From Asanoa siamensis (GTDB lineage: Bacteria > Actinomycetota > Actinomycetes > Mycobacteriales > Micromonosporaceae), in assembly GCF_016862555.1 (NCBI RefSeq), contig NZ_BONE01000005.1:1-64000 (forward strand): a stretch of 64,000 bases of DNA. Direction: 5' to 3'. Numbering within the stretch: position 1 is the stretch's first letter; every line of letters starts with the position of its first letter. Position numbers and translations under genes: made by a program. The notes below the pieces were generated by a model that ran no database searches, was not told the DNA's origin, and was given only the letters and a program-made list of their open reading frames with translations. Below are positions 20,065 to 28,551 of this stretch, piece by piece.

Positions 20065-21696
20065 TCACCAATCCGTGAGCCGCAGCGCCGCCTCGCCGCC
20101 GGTCGGCGTCGTGTCGTACGTCAGCTTCTCGAGCTCGGTCTTCCAGACGGTCTTCTCGGTCTTGTTCATGTGCGAGCGGATCACCCAGACCACCGCGTCG
20201 GGCCCGGCCTTCGCGGCCATTCCGGTCGCCGTCACGATCGCGCCGTGGATCGCCGCCGCGTCGCGCCCGGTCGACATCACGATCGAGGCGTCCGGGTACG
20301 TCGGCTGCCAGCCCACGGCCACGCCCTGGTCGAGCCGGTAGCCGGGCTGGGCGGGCCAGTACGTCGCGAACCCGTACGAGGCCGAGCCGCTGACCAGCAC
20401 GATGTCGCCCGGCTTGCGGTTGGCCCAGACGAACGCGACCGGCTGGCGGGTGTTCTCCGAGGTCGCCGGGCTGCGGACGCCGAACTCCCAGCCGTCGAAG
20501 CGGAACCAGTCGGAGGTCCGGTAGGCGTAGCCGCCGAGCAGGGCGACCGCCAGCGCGGCGGCGACGACCGAGGCGCCGGCGGGTGACCGCCGCGCCAGCA
20601 GCAGCCGGCCGACGAGGGTCCCGATGCCGGCCACGCCGATCGCCGCGAAGGCGACCAGCCAGACCAGCAGGAAGTGCGAGGTGCGCAGGTCGAGCAGCGG
20701 GTACATGCGGACGACGCCCGCCACGACCGCCGCGGGCAGGAGCAGCAGCGCGGCGCCCGCCATCGCCGGCCGGCCGAGCAGGCCCACGGTGACGATGCCC
20801 GCCAGCGCGAGCACCAGCAGCAACATCCAGTTGGTGCCCAGATAAGGCTGCAGCGAGGTGGCCCGGCCGTCGATGTAGCCCGGCAGCTCGCCGACCTTCG
20901 GGAAGTAGTCGTCCCAGTAGTTGGCCATCGCGGCGTTGTCGCCGCCCTTGGCCAGGCCGAAGTAGGACAGGCCGAACACGACCAGCATCACCGCGCCGGT
21001 GACCGTCGCCTCGAGGGCCTGGCGCCACTGCCGCTTGGCCAGGGCGGCGAGCACGAGCCCGCCCGCCACGCAGCCGCCGACCAGGGTCGTGGTGTGGCTG
21101 ATCAGCACGCCCACGCAGGCCGCGCCGAGCAGCAGGCCGAGCCGCTTGCGCGACCACTTCGCCTCGACGAACCCGGCCAGGGCCAGCAGGGCCAGGGTGA
21201 CCGCGGCGTCCGCCGTGTATTGCTTGAGGTCGTGCCGCAGGTGCTGGGCCGGGACGAGGGCCACGGCGACGCCGGTCACCAGGCCGGCGACCACGCGGTG
21301 CACGGTCGACGGCCAGGGCAGCACCGCGGCGAGGGCGTAGCCGCCGAGCACCGAGAGCACCAGGAAGGCGATCGGCAGGAGGCGCAGCCAGTCGAGGTCG
21401 GGGATGAGCCGCAGCAGGGCGCTCCAGCCGATCGGGGTCGAGCTGGTGGTGGTCGGCAGATCGTGCAACGGCAGGCGGGTGGAGGCGGCGACCCAGGCCT
21501 CGTCCAGCCAGTAGGGAAGCCGGATCGCGGTCGGCACGTCGTGGATGACGAAGGTGATGACGACCAGGGCGAGCGGCGCGAGCGCTTCGAGCAGGATCCG
21601 GCGCCACCGGCCGCGGCGCGGCGCCGGCCGGTCGTCGACCGTTTCCTGACCGGCCGCCGGAACGGCCGGGATCACGGCCGTGATGTTGCCATCCAA
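20065..21696 (-). CDS. GT39/ArnT-like multispanning glycosyltransferase
   Basis: 543 residues with ten or more membrane spans and no signal peptide. The Asp-Glu pair D65-E66 (PYWLDEAWVA) in the first extracytoplasmic loop matches the catalytic or sugar-lipid-binding acidic motif of GT-C enzymes such as protein O-mannosyltransferases and ArnT. These use polyprenyl-phosphate sugars on the outer face of the membrane. The soluble C-terminus ends in LTDW. It follows the phenylalanyl-tRNA synthetase operon after a strong terminator. Acceptor and donor unknown. Confidence 0.65.
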   Translation of the reverse strand: MDGNITAVIPAVPAAGQETVDDRPAPRRGRWRRILLEALAPLALVVITFVIHDVPTAIRLPYWLDEAWVAASTRLPLHDLPTTTSSTPIGWSALLRLIPDLDWLRLLPIAFLVLSVLGGYALAAVLPWPSTVHRVVAGLVTGVAVALVPAQHLRHDLKQYTADAAVTLALLALAGFVEAKWSRKRLGLLLGAACVGVLISHTTTLVGGCVAGGLVLAALAKRQWRQALEATVTGAVMLVVFGLSYFGLAKGGDNAAMANYWDDYFPKVGELPGYIDGRATSLQPYLGTNWMLLLVLALAGIVTVGLLGRPAMAGAALLLLPAAVVAGVVRMYPLLDLRTSHFLLVWLVAFAAIGVAGIGTLVGRLLLARRSPAGASVVAAALAVALLGGYAYRTSDWFRFDGWEFGVRSPATSENTRQPVAFVWANRKPGDIVLVSGSASYGFATYWPAQPGYRLDQGVAVGWQPTYPDASIVMSTGRDAAAIHGAIVTATGMAAKAGPDAVVWVIRSHMNKTEKTVWKTELEKLTYDTTPTGGEAALRLTDW

Positions 21697-21833
21697 GAGT
21701 TCGACTCCTGCTCGTGCGGGGCGCAGCCGCCCGCAGCCTAACGTGGCGCGAGGCCACCGACCTTCGGTCGTTCAGCTGATCCGGACGGGAACGCGAACAT
21801 CGTTCGGTCGACAACCTCCGCAGGCTAACGGAA

Positions 21834-21865
21834 GAGGCCGCCCGGGCGTGCGCCCGGGCGGCCTC
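21834..21865 (-). terminator. Terminator hairpin after pheT
   Basis: A perfect 14-bp stem (GAGGCCGCCCGGGC at 21834-21847 with its complement at 21852-21865) and a four-base loop, 13 bases after the pheT stop. On the minus strand it is followed by TTCCGTT, a weak T tract. Confidence 0.8.
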
Positions 21866-21878
21866 CGTGGTGGATCCC

Positions 21879-24374
21879 CTATGCGCCGCGCAGCGTCGCC
21901 CCGAACCTGTCGGCCGCCTCCGCAACCGCGGCGTCGCGGGCCGCCACCGCCTCCTCGACGGTCAGCGTGCGGTCCGGCGCCCGGAAGGTCAGCTTGTAGG
22001 CGAGCGACTTGCGCCCCGCGCCGAGCTGCTCCGACGCGTACACGTCGAACAGCCGCACCGACTCGAGCAGCTCACCGGCGCCGGCCACGATCGCCGCCTG
22101 GACGTCGGCCGCGGGCACGCCCTCGCCGACCACCAGCGCGACGTCGATCAGGGCCGGCGGGAAACCGGACACCCGGGGCGCCGGGGTCACCGGGGCCGCC
22201 GGCAGCGCGTCCAGGTCGAACTCGACCGCGGCGGTGCGCTTGGGCAGGTCCAGCGCGCCGAGCACGCTCGGGTGCAGCTCGCCGGCCCAGCCGACGACCA
22301 CGCCGTCGACCGCGATCTCCGCGCACCGGCCGGGGTGCCAGGGGGCCATCGCCGCCGACCGCACGGTCACCCGCTCGTCCGGGATGCCCGCGGTGTCCAG
22401 CACGGTCCGGGCCGCCTCGACCGCGTCGGCCCAGCTCGCCTGGCGCCCGCCGCCCCACCAGCCGGCCGGCTCGGCCTCGCCGGCCAGCACGACGGCGACG
22501 TGCCAGGGCTGCGCCGGCACCACCGCGTCGGCCGCGGCGAAGACCGACTCGGCCGGCCGGTCGTCGACGCCCATCACTGGCGGCGCGCCGGCGTCGGGGC
22601 GGGCCTGGAACACCACGCCGACCTCGTAGAGCGCGAGGTCGCGGGCGCCCCGGCCGACGTTGCGGCGCAGCGTGGCCAGCAGCGGCGGCAGCAGCGTCGT
22701 GCGCAGGTAGGGCTCTTCGTCGGAGAGCGGGTTGGCCAGCCTGACCAGCGCCCGGCGCGGATCGTCGTCGGGGATGCCGAGCGCGTCCAGGGCCGGCGTG
22801 CCGACGAACGGGTACGACAGCACCTCGACGTGCCCGGTCTCGGCCAGCGCGCGGGCCACCGAGCGGCGGCGGCGCTGCGCGTCGGTCAGCCCCCGGCCCG
22901 CCGGGGCCAGCGGCAGCCGCCCCGGCACGTTGTCGTAGCCGTCGAGGCGGACGACCTCTTCGACCAGGTCGGCCGGGTCGGTCAGGTCGGGGCGCCAGGT
23001 CGGCGGCACGGCGCTGACCCGCTGGCCGTCGACGGTGACGGTGCAGCCGACCGCTTCGAGCAGGGCGACCACCCGGGCGGGCTCGTAGGTCACGCCGACC
23101 CGCCGGGTGGGCAGGTCGACGGCCATGTCGACGGGCGTACGCGCGACCACGGCGTCGAAGTCGAGGATCTCCGCGCCGACGGTGCCGCCGCCGTACGTCG
23201 TCATCAGCTCGACCGCCCGCGCCAGCGCGACCAGCGGCAGCGCCGGGTCGACGCCGCGCTCCCAGCGCTTGGCGGCCTCGCTGAACAGCTTGTGCCGGCG
23301 GGCGGTGCGACCGACCATCACCGGGTCCCAGTGCGCCGCCTCGAAGAGCACGTCGACCGTGCCCGGGTGCACCTCGCTGGTCTCGCCGCCCATCACGGCG
23401 GCCAGCGAGATCGGCCCGGTGTCGTCGCAGATGACCATGTCCTCGGCGTCGAGCGTGCGGGCCGCCCCGTCGAGCGTGGTCAGCTTCTCCCCCGCCGTGG
23501 CCCGGCGGACGACCAGCGGGCCGCGCAGCCGCTCGAGGTCGAACGCGTGCATCGGCTGGCCGAGCTCGAGCATCAGGTAGTTGGTGATGTCGACCGGCAG
23601 CGAGATCGTCCGGATGCCGGCCTGGGTGAGCCGGCGGGCGATGAACCCGGGCGTGACGGCGGCGGGGTCGACGCCGCGGACGGCCCGGGCCGCGAACCGG
23701 TCGCAGCCGATCGGGTCGCGCACGTCGACCGGGTACGCCGGCTCGGCCGTGGCGCCGGGCGCGGACGCGAGGGCCGGGTCGTGGAACGGCACGCCCAGCG
23801 CCAGCCCCAGCTCGCGGGCGATGCCGCGCACCGACATCGCGTACCCGCGGTCGGGGGTGATCTCGACCTCGACCACGACGTCGTCGAGCCCGACGACGGG
23901 CCGCGCGTCCTGGCCGGGCGCCGCGGCGGTGTCCGGCGGGAGCACGACGATGCCGTCGTGGTCGTCGCCGAGCCCCAGCTCGCGGGCGGAGGTGATCATG
24001 CCCGCCGACATGTGGCCGTAGGTCTTGCGGGCGCCGATCTCGAACCCGCCGGGCAGCACGCCGCCGGGCAGGATCGCCACGACCAGGTCGCCGGGCGCGA
24101 AGTTGCTGGCGCCGCAGACGATCTCCTGCGGCGCGCCGGTGCCGTTGGCGTCGCCGACGTCGACCGTGCAGAACCGGATCGGCTTCTTGAAGCCGGTCAG
24201 CTCCTCGACGGTCAGCACGCGGCCGACGACCAACGGACCCTGGACGGTCGTGCGGAGGTCCACGATGGAGTCGACCTCGATGCCCAGGCCCACCAGGGCG
24301 GCCTCGAGGGCGTCGGCGGAGAGGTCGGCCGACAGGTCGACGTGCTCGCGCAGCCAGGACAGTGCGACCCGCAT
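21879..24374 (-). CDS. pheT: Phenylalanine--tRNA ligase beta subunit
   Basis: 831 residues, normal for the beta chain of the alpha2-beta2 enzyme. N-terminal helix (RVALSWLREHVD), EMAP/tRNA-binding OB domain (about 40-150), B5 and B3/B4 domains (LMLELGQPMHAFDLERL, editing site region), and a C-terminal anticodon-binding FDX-ACB domain (SGFPPALIDVALVV, KSLAYKLTFRAPDRTLT). The ATG immediately follows the pheS stop (TAGATG), so the subunits are coupled. Terminated by a strong hairpin. Confidence 0.97.
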   Translation of the reverse strand: MRVALSWLREHVDLSADLSADALEAALVGLGIEVDSIVDLRTTVQGPLVVGRVLTVEELTGFKKPIRFCTVDVGDANGTGAPQEIVCGASNFAPGDLVVAILPGGVLPGGFEIGARKTYGHMSAGMITSARELGLGDDHDGIVVLPPDTAAAPGQDARPVVGLDDVVVEVEITPDRGYAMSVRGIARELGLALGVPFHDPALASAPGATAEPAYPVDVRDPIGCDRFAARAVRGVDPAAVTPGFIARRLTQAGIRTISLPVDITNYLMLELGQPMHAFDLERLRGPLVVRRATAGEKLTTLDGAARTLDAEDMVICDDTGPISLAAVMGGETSEVHPGTVDVLFEAAHWDPVMVGRTARRHKLFSEAAKRWERGVDPALPLVALARAVELMTTYGGGTVGAEILDFDAVVARTPVDMAVDLPTRRVGVTYEPARVVALLEAVGCTVTVDGQRVSAVPPTWRPDLTDPADLVEEVVRLDGYDNVPGRLPLAPAGRGLTDAQRRRRSVARALAETGHVEVLSYPFVGTPALDALGIPDDDPRRALVRLANPLSDEEPYLRTTLLPPLLATLRRNVGRGARDLALYEVGVVFQARPDAGAPPVMGVDDRPAESVFAAADAVVPAQPWHVAVVLAGEAEPAGWWGGGRQASWADAVEAARTVLDTAGIPDERVTVRSAAMAPWHPGRCAEIAVDGVVVGWAGELHPSVLGALDLPKRTAAVEFDLDALPAAPVTPAPRVSGFPPALIDVALVVGEGVPAADVQAAIVAGAGELLESVRLFDVYASEQLGAGRKSLAYKLTFRAPDRTLTVEEAVAARDAAVAEAADRFGATLRGA

Positions 24375-25472
<1,098 letters not shown>

Positions 25473-26306
25473 CTACGGTCGGGCGGACGCCGCCCGGCGC
25501 AGGGCTCGGGCGCTCGCGTAGAGGCAGACGGCGGCCGCGGCGGCCAGGTTGAGGCTCTCGGCGCGGCCGTGCAGCGGCACCCGGACGCGGCGGTCGGCGG
25601 CGGCCAGCAGGGCGTCCGGGAGGCCGTGCGCCTCGGAGCCGAACAGCCAGGCCGTGGGTTCCCCGAGGCCGCCGTTGTCGGCGAGGTCGTCGAGGTCGGT
25701 GTCGCCGTAGCCGGTGGCGGCGAGGACCGTCAGGCCGCCGCTCTTCAGCTCCTCCACCGTCGCGGCGGCGTCCGCGGCGCGGACCAGATCCGTGTGGAAG
25801 ACGCTGCCCGCGCTGGCCCGGACACATTTCCCGTTGTACGGGTCGACGGCGTCACCGGCGAAGACCACCGTCTGGGCGCCGGCGGCGTCGGCGGTGCGCA
25901 GGATCGTGCCGGCGTTGCCGGGGTCACGGATCTCGGCGAGCACGGCGACGAGGCGCGGCTGTTTGGCGAGCGCGTCGTGGAGCCGTACCCCATTCTGGTG
26001 GCAGACCGCGACGAGCCCCTGCGGCGCGACGGTCTCGGCCAGCGCGGCGATGGCGCTGTCCGTGACCAGGGTGGCCGTCTCGGTGAGGTCGGGGTGACGG
26101 TCCTGGGCCTCGGCGGTGGCGAAGAGTTCCTTCATCGCGTCCGCTGCGATCGCCTCGCGGACCGCCTGCGGGCCCTCGGCCAGGAACAGGCCCGTCTCGT
26201 CCCGCTCGCGCCGCCGCTGCAGGCGCCGGGCAGCAATGACCCGGGGCGTCCGTTCGGTGAACGGAGCTACCCCGGGTCGCTGGTGGTGCTGGGCCAACCT
26301 GATCAA
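25473..26306 (-). CDS. SpoU/TrmH-family RNA 2'-O-ribose methyltransferase
   Basis: About 277 residues. N-terminal substrate-binding part (TPRVIAARRLQRRRERDETG, FLAEGPQAVREA) and a C-terminal trefoil-knot SAM-binding domain (LAEIRDPGNAGTILRTADAAG, WLFGSEAHGLPDALL, VRVPLHGRAESLNLAAAAAV). It should 2'-O-methylate rRNA (or tRNA); the pheS/rplT context is the usual place of the TsnR-like enzyme. No ATG or GTG starts the conserved region; the TTG at 26306, eight bases after AGGA, is my choice (TTG 26297 also possible). A 41-base hairpin lies inside its first codons. Confidence 0.85.
   Translation of the reverse strand: MIRLAQHHQRPGVAPFTERTPRVIAARRLQRRRERDETGLFLAEGPQAVREAIAADAMKELFATAEAQDRHPDLTETATLVTDSAIAALAETVAPQGLVAVCHQNGVRLHDALAKQPRLVAVLAEIRDPGNAGTILRTADAAGAQTVVFAGDAVDPYNGKCVRASAGSVFHTDLVRAADAAATVEELKSGGLTVLAATGYGDTDLDDLADNGGLGEPTAWLFGSEAHGLPDALLAAADRRVRVPLHGRAESLNLAAAAAVCLYASARALRRAASARP
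26238..26278. other. Long two-tier inverted repeat at the 5' end of the methyltransferase gene
   Basis: Outer arms GACCCGGGG (26238-26246) and CCCCGGGTC (26270-26278) and inner arms TCCGTTC (26249-26255) and GAACGGA (26259-26265) are each perfect, giving 16 pairs in 41 bases. It lies in the first 25 codons of the methyltransferase and could act as an attenuator or translational block in the mRNA. Its role is inference. Confidence 0.5.
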
Positions 26307-26325
26307 CCAACCCGTCCTCAGCCGT

Positions 26326-26344
26326 CTTGCCGCTTCGCGGCAAG
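26326..26344 (-). terminator. Hairpin after rplT, possible partial terminator
   Basis: CTTGCCGC (26326-26333) pairs with GCGGCAAG (26337-26344) around a TTC loop, 16 bases after the rplT stop. No T tract follows on the minus strand, so it may be an attenuator or an mRNA-end stabiliser and let some transcription reach the methyltransferase and pheST. Confidence 0.45.
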
Positions 26345-26359
26345 GCGCCTTGCGGTCAT

Positions 26360-26746
26360 TCAGGCGGCCTTCTGCGCACCCGTGCCCTCGGCCGCGACGG
26401 CGGCCTTGGCGACCTCGACGATCGCCGCGAAGGCGGCCTCGTCGTGCACGGCCAGGTCGGCCAGGATCTTGCGGTCGACCTCGATCCCGGACAGCTTGAG
26501 GCCCTGGATCAGCCGGTTGTAGGTCATGCCGTTGGCGCGGGCGGCCGCGTTGATCCGGGTGATCCACAGCTGGCGGAAGTCACCCTTGCGGTCGCGCCGG
26601 TCACGGTAGGCGTACTGCATCGAGTGCAGCACCTGCTCCTTGGCCTTGCGGTACAGGCGGGAGCGCTGACCGCGGTAACCGCTCGCGGTCTCGAGCAATG
26701 TGCGGCGCTTCTTCTGGGCGTTAATCGCCCGCTTGACGCGTGCCAT
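26360..26746 (-). CDS. rplT: 50S ribosomal protein L20
   Basis: 128 residues; binds 23S rRNA early in large-subunit assembly. Typical N-terminus [19 protein letters not shown] followed by the Arg/Tyr-rich helix [16 protein letters not shown] and the globular domain with [18 protein letters not shown]. Thirty bases downstream of rpmI in the conserved infC-rpmI-rplT order. Confidence 0.98.
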   Translation of the reverse strand: MARVKRAINAQKKRRTLLETASGYRGQRSRLYRKAKEQVLHSMQYAYRDRRDRKGDFRQLWITRINAAARANGMTYNRLIQGLKLSGIEVDRKILADLAVHDEAAFAAIVEVAKAAVAAEGTGAQKAA

Positions 26747-26776
26747 CGAGTGTTCTCCTTAGATCGGTGGCGCGCG

Positions 26777-26971
26777 TCAGCGGCCGAGCAGCTTCTTGAT
26801 GCGCTTGGTGTCGGCCTTCGAAATCTCTTCGGTGCCGGACAGCCGACGGGTACGGGTCGAGGACTTGCCCTCGAGCTTGTGGCGCTTGCCGGCGGGCTCG
26901 TGAACGATCTTGCCGCCGCCGGTGACGCGGACGCGCTTGCCCGTGCCGGTGTGGCTCTTCATCTTCGGCAT
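26777..26971 (-). CDS. rpmI: 50S ribosomal protein L35
   Basis: 64 residues, very basic, with the family N-terminus [20 protein letters not shown]. Second gene of the infC operon, 21 bases after infC. Confidence 0.97.
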   Translation of the reverse strand: MPKMKSHTGTGKRVRVTGGGKIVHEPAGKRHKLEGKSSTRTRRLSGTEEISKADTKRIKKLLGR

Positions 26972-26992
26972 CTTGTTACGTCTTCTCCCCTG

Positions 26993-27622
26993 TCACTCGC
27001 CGGGATTTCCGGCGGGCCCGGCCGCGGTGGCCGGCGACGCCTCGGCGGCGTCCTCGCTCCGTTGCTCGCGCGGAGCGCCCTTGGTGTTCGCAGCGACGGC
27101 TGCGGCCTTGGTTGCCCGGTGCGGAGCCAACACCATGATCATGTTGCGGCCGTCCTGCTTCGGCGCGGCCTCGACATATCCCAGCTCCGAGATCTCGGAC
27201 TCGAGCCGGCGCAGCAGTCGGTAGCCAAGCTCCGGACGGCTCTGCTCGCGACCACGGAACATGATCGTTACTTTGACCTTGTCTCCGGCCTTGAGGAACC
27301 GCACCACGTGACCCTTCTTGGTCTCGTAGTCGTGCGGGTCGATCTTCGGACGGAGCTTCATTTCCTTGATGACCGTCTGTTGCTGGTTACGCCGTGCTTC
27401 GCGAGCCTTCAGTGCGCTCTCGTACTTGAACTTGCCGAAGTCCATGAGCTTGCACACCGGCGGGCGCGCCATGGGCGCAACCTCGACCAGGTCCAGGTCT
27501 ACATCCGCCGCCAGCTGAAGCGCGCGCTCGAGCGGGACGATGCCCACCTGCTCGCCTTCAGGACCGACCAGTCGGACCTCTCGTGCCCGGATCTGCTCGT
27601 TGACGCGTGGTTCGACGCTGAT
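26993..27622 (-). CDS. infC: Translation initiation factor IF-3, AUC start
   Basis: 209 residues. IF-3 N-domain ([20 protein letters not shown]), linker and C-domain ([36 protein letters not shown]), with an extra Ala/Glu/Pro-rich tail of about 35 residues. The conserved protein begins right after a strong GAGGAGG (27627-27633), where the only possible initiator is ATC at 27622; no ATG, GTG or TTG fits. infC genes of other bacteria use AUU/AUC/AUA so that IF-3 can repress its own translation, and this explains the start. Upstream leader carries an attenuator-like hairpin. Confidence 0.95.
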   Translation of the reverse strand: MSVEPRVNEQIRAREVRLVGPEGEQVGIVPLERALQLAADVDLDLVEVAPMARPPVCKLMDFGKFKYESALKAREARRNQQQTVIKEMKLRPKIDPHDYETKKGHVVRFLKAGDKVKVTIMFRGREQSRPELGYRLLRRLESEISELGYVEAAPKQDGRNMIMVLAPHRATKAAAVAANTKGAPREQRSEDAAEASPATAAGPAGNPGE

Positions 27623-27891
27623 GAGGCCTCCTCGTTGCCTTGTTAGTCGCTGCGGTCGCAGCTTCTTCGCCAACCGAGGAGAAGCAGAAGGCCCCGGCGC
27701 ATGCCAGGGCCCGCTCGACCGGTCGGCACGCGCGAACGCGTGCACTCGCCGCCCGGGAGCCCGTCAAGGCTCGCCGATCGGCTGACCGGACCCGGCTCTC
27801 TCGAGGAGGCGCGGGTGGGAGCAGGCGCTCCGCTTCACCGCCGCACGGGTGCTCACGCACACGAACGACATGGTCGACGGCAACAAGACTA
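27623..27891 (-). promoter_or_regulatory. infC operon leader with attenuator-like hairpin
   Basis: About 260 untranslated bases precede infC; a -10-like TAGTCT lies at 27886-27891 without a clear -35. Near the middle, GGCCCTGG/CCGGGGCC (27690-27711) forms an 8-bp stem with a CATGCG loop, followed on the minus strand by TTCTGCTTCTCC, a terminator-like run, about 50 bases before the Shine-Dalgarno. This suggests feedback by L20 or IF-3 on the operon, as in other phyla. No gene is supported in this stretch. Confidence 0.5.
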
Positions 27892-27970
27892 CCAGGTGGG
27901 ACGCTCACCCGCGAAACGGGCACCCTCCTGGGGCCACCGGGACTGGTGATCATTGCCTACCGTGTACGCC

Positions 27971-28075
27971 GTGCGTGCGTGCCCGATGATTCTGCTCGTC
28001 GTGACCCTATCCGCCGCGCTGCTCGTGGACGGCGTCGACCAGGTCCTCGTCCCGGCCGAGGTGGTGGCGAAATGA
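27971..28075 (+). CDS. Possible 34-residue leader peptide coupled to a lipoprotein
   Basis: GTG 27971 opens a frame of 34 codons with a hydrophobic centre (MILLVVTLSAALLVDGVDQV) whose TGA overlaps the ATG of the lipoprotein (ATGA at 28072-28075). A -10-like TACCGT (27958-27963) lies exactly 7 bases before the GTG, predicting a leaderless message. An internal ATG at 27986 gives a 29-residue version. It looks like a small membrane peptide translationally coupled to its neighbour, but conservation is unknown. Confidence 0.4.
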   Translation: MRACPMILLVVTLSAALLVDGVDQVLVPAEVVAK

Positions 28076-28551
28076 TCAGGCGCGCGCTGGCCGCGCTGGT
28101 GGTGCTGCCGTTGGCCCTCGCCGCAGCCTGCTCGTCGGAGCCCCCGACACCGGCGCCGTCGCCCCCTGCCCCGTCGGCGCCGGCCCGCTTCCACCCGGCG
28201 ACCCTCGGCGCCTGCGCTGAGGCGATCAAGGTCAGCCGCTCGGGCGCGACCGCCTTCACGGGTACGGTCGACACCCTGAAGATCCTGGCGGTCCAGGACA
28301 TGGACCAGAAGACGATCGACGCGAAGACCGACGAGGCGGAGCAGGCGCTACGGGCGGCGATGTCGACCTGGTCCCGCACGCTGTCGGCCCTGGCCGCCCA
28401 GGACGTGGACCCCCGGATCCGGGCGGCCCTCCTGGACGGCGCCCACGACATCGACAAGCTCAACGACCCGAACGACCTCACGGCCCCCGCCGAGGCCCGC
28501 ACCACCGTCGAACGCCTGGCCGGCCGGCTGGAGGCCGCCTGCGCGGCCTAG
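28072..28551 (+). CDS. Putative lipoprotein, alpha-helical, unknown function
   Basis: 159 residues. Signal peptide with lipobox (LALAAACSSE; lipidated Cys about 20), a Pro/Ser/Ala linker and a helical C-terminal domain (about 45-157) with a conserved-looking CAEAIKVSR and a final Cys pair partner (EAACAA). I do not recognise the family. The ATG overlaps the stop of a small upstream frame; the stop overlaps the caspase stop by four bases on the other strand. Confidence 0.65.
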   Translation: MIRRALAALVVLPLALAAACSSEPPTPAPSPPAPSAPARFHPATLGACAEAIKVSRSGATAFTGTVDTLKILAVQDMDQKTIDAKTDEAEQALRAAMSTWSRTLSALAAQDVDPRIRAALLDGAHDIDKLNDPNDLTAPAEARTTVERLAGRLEAACAA

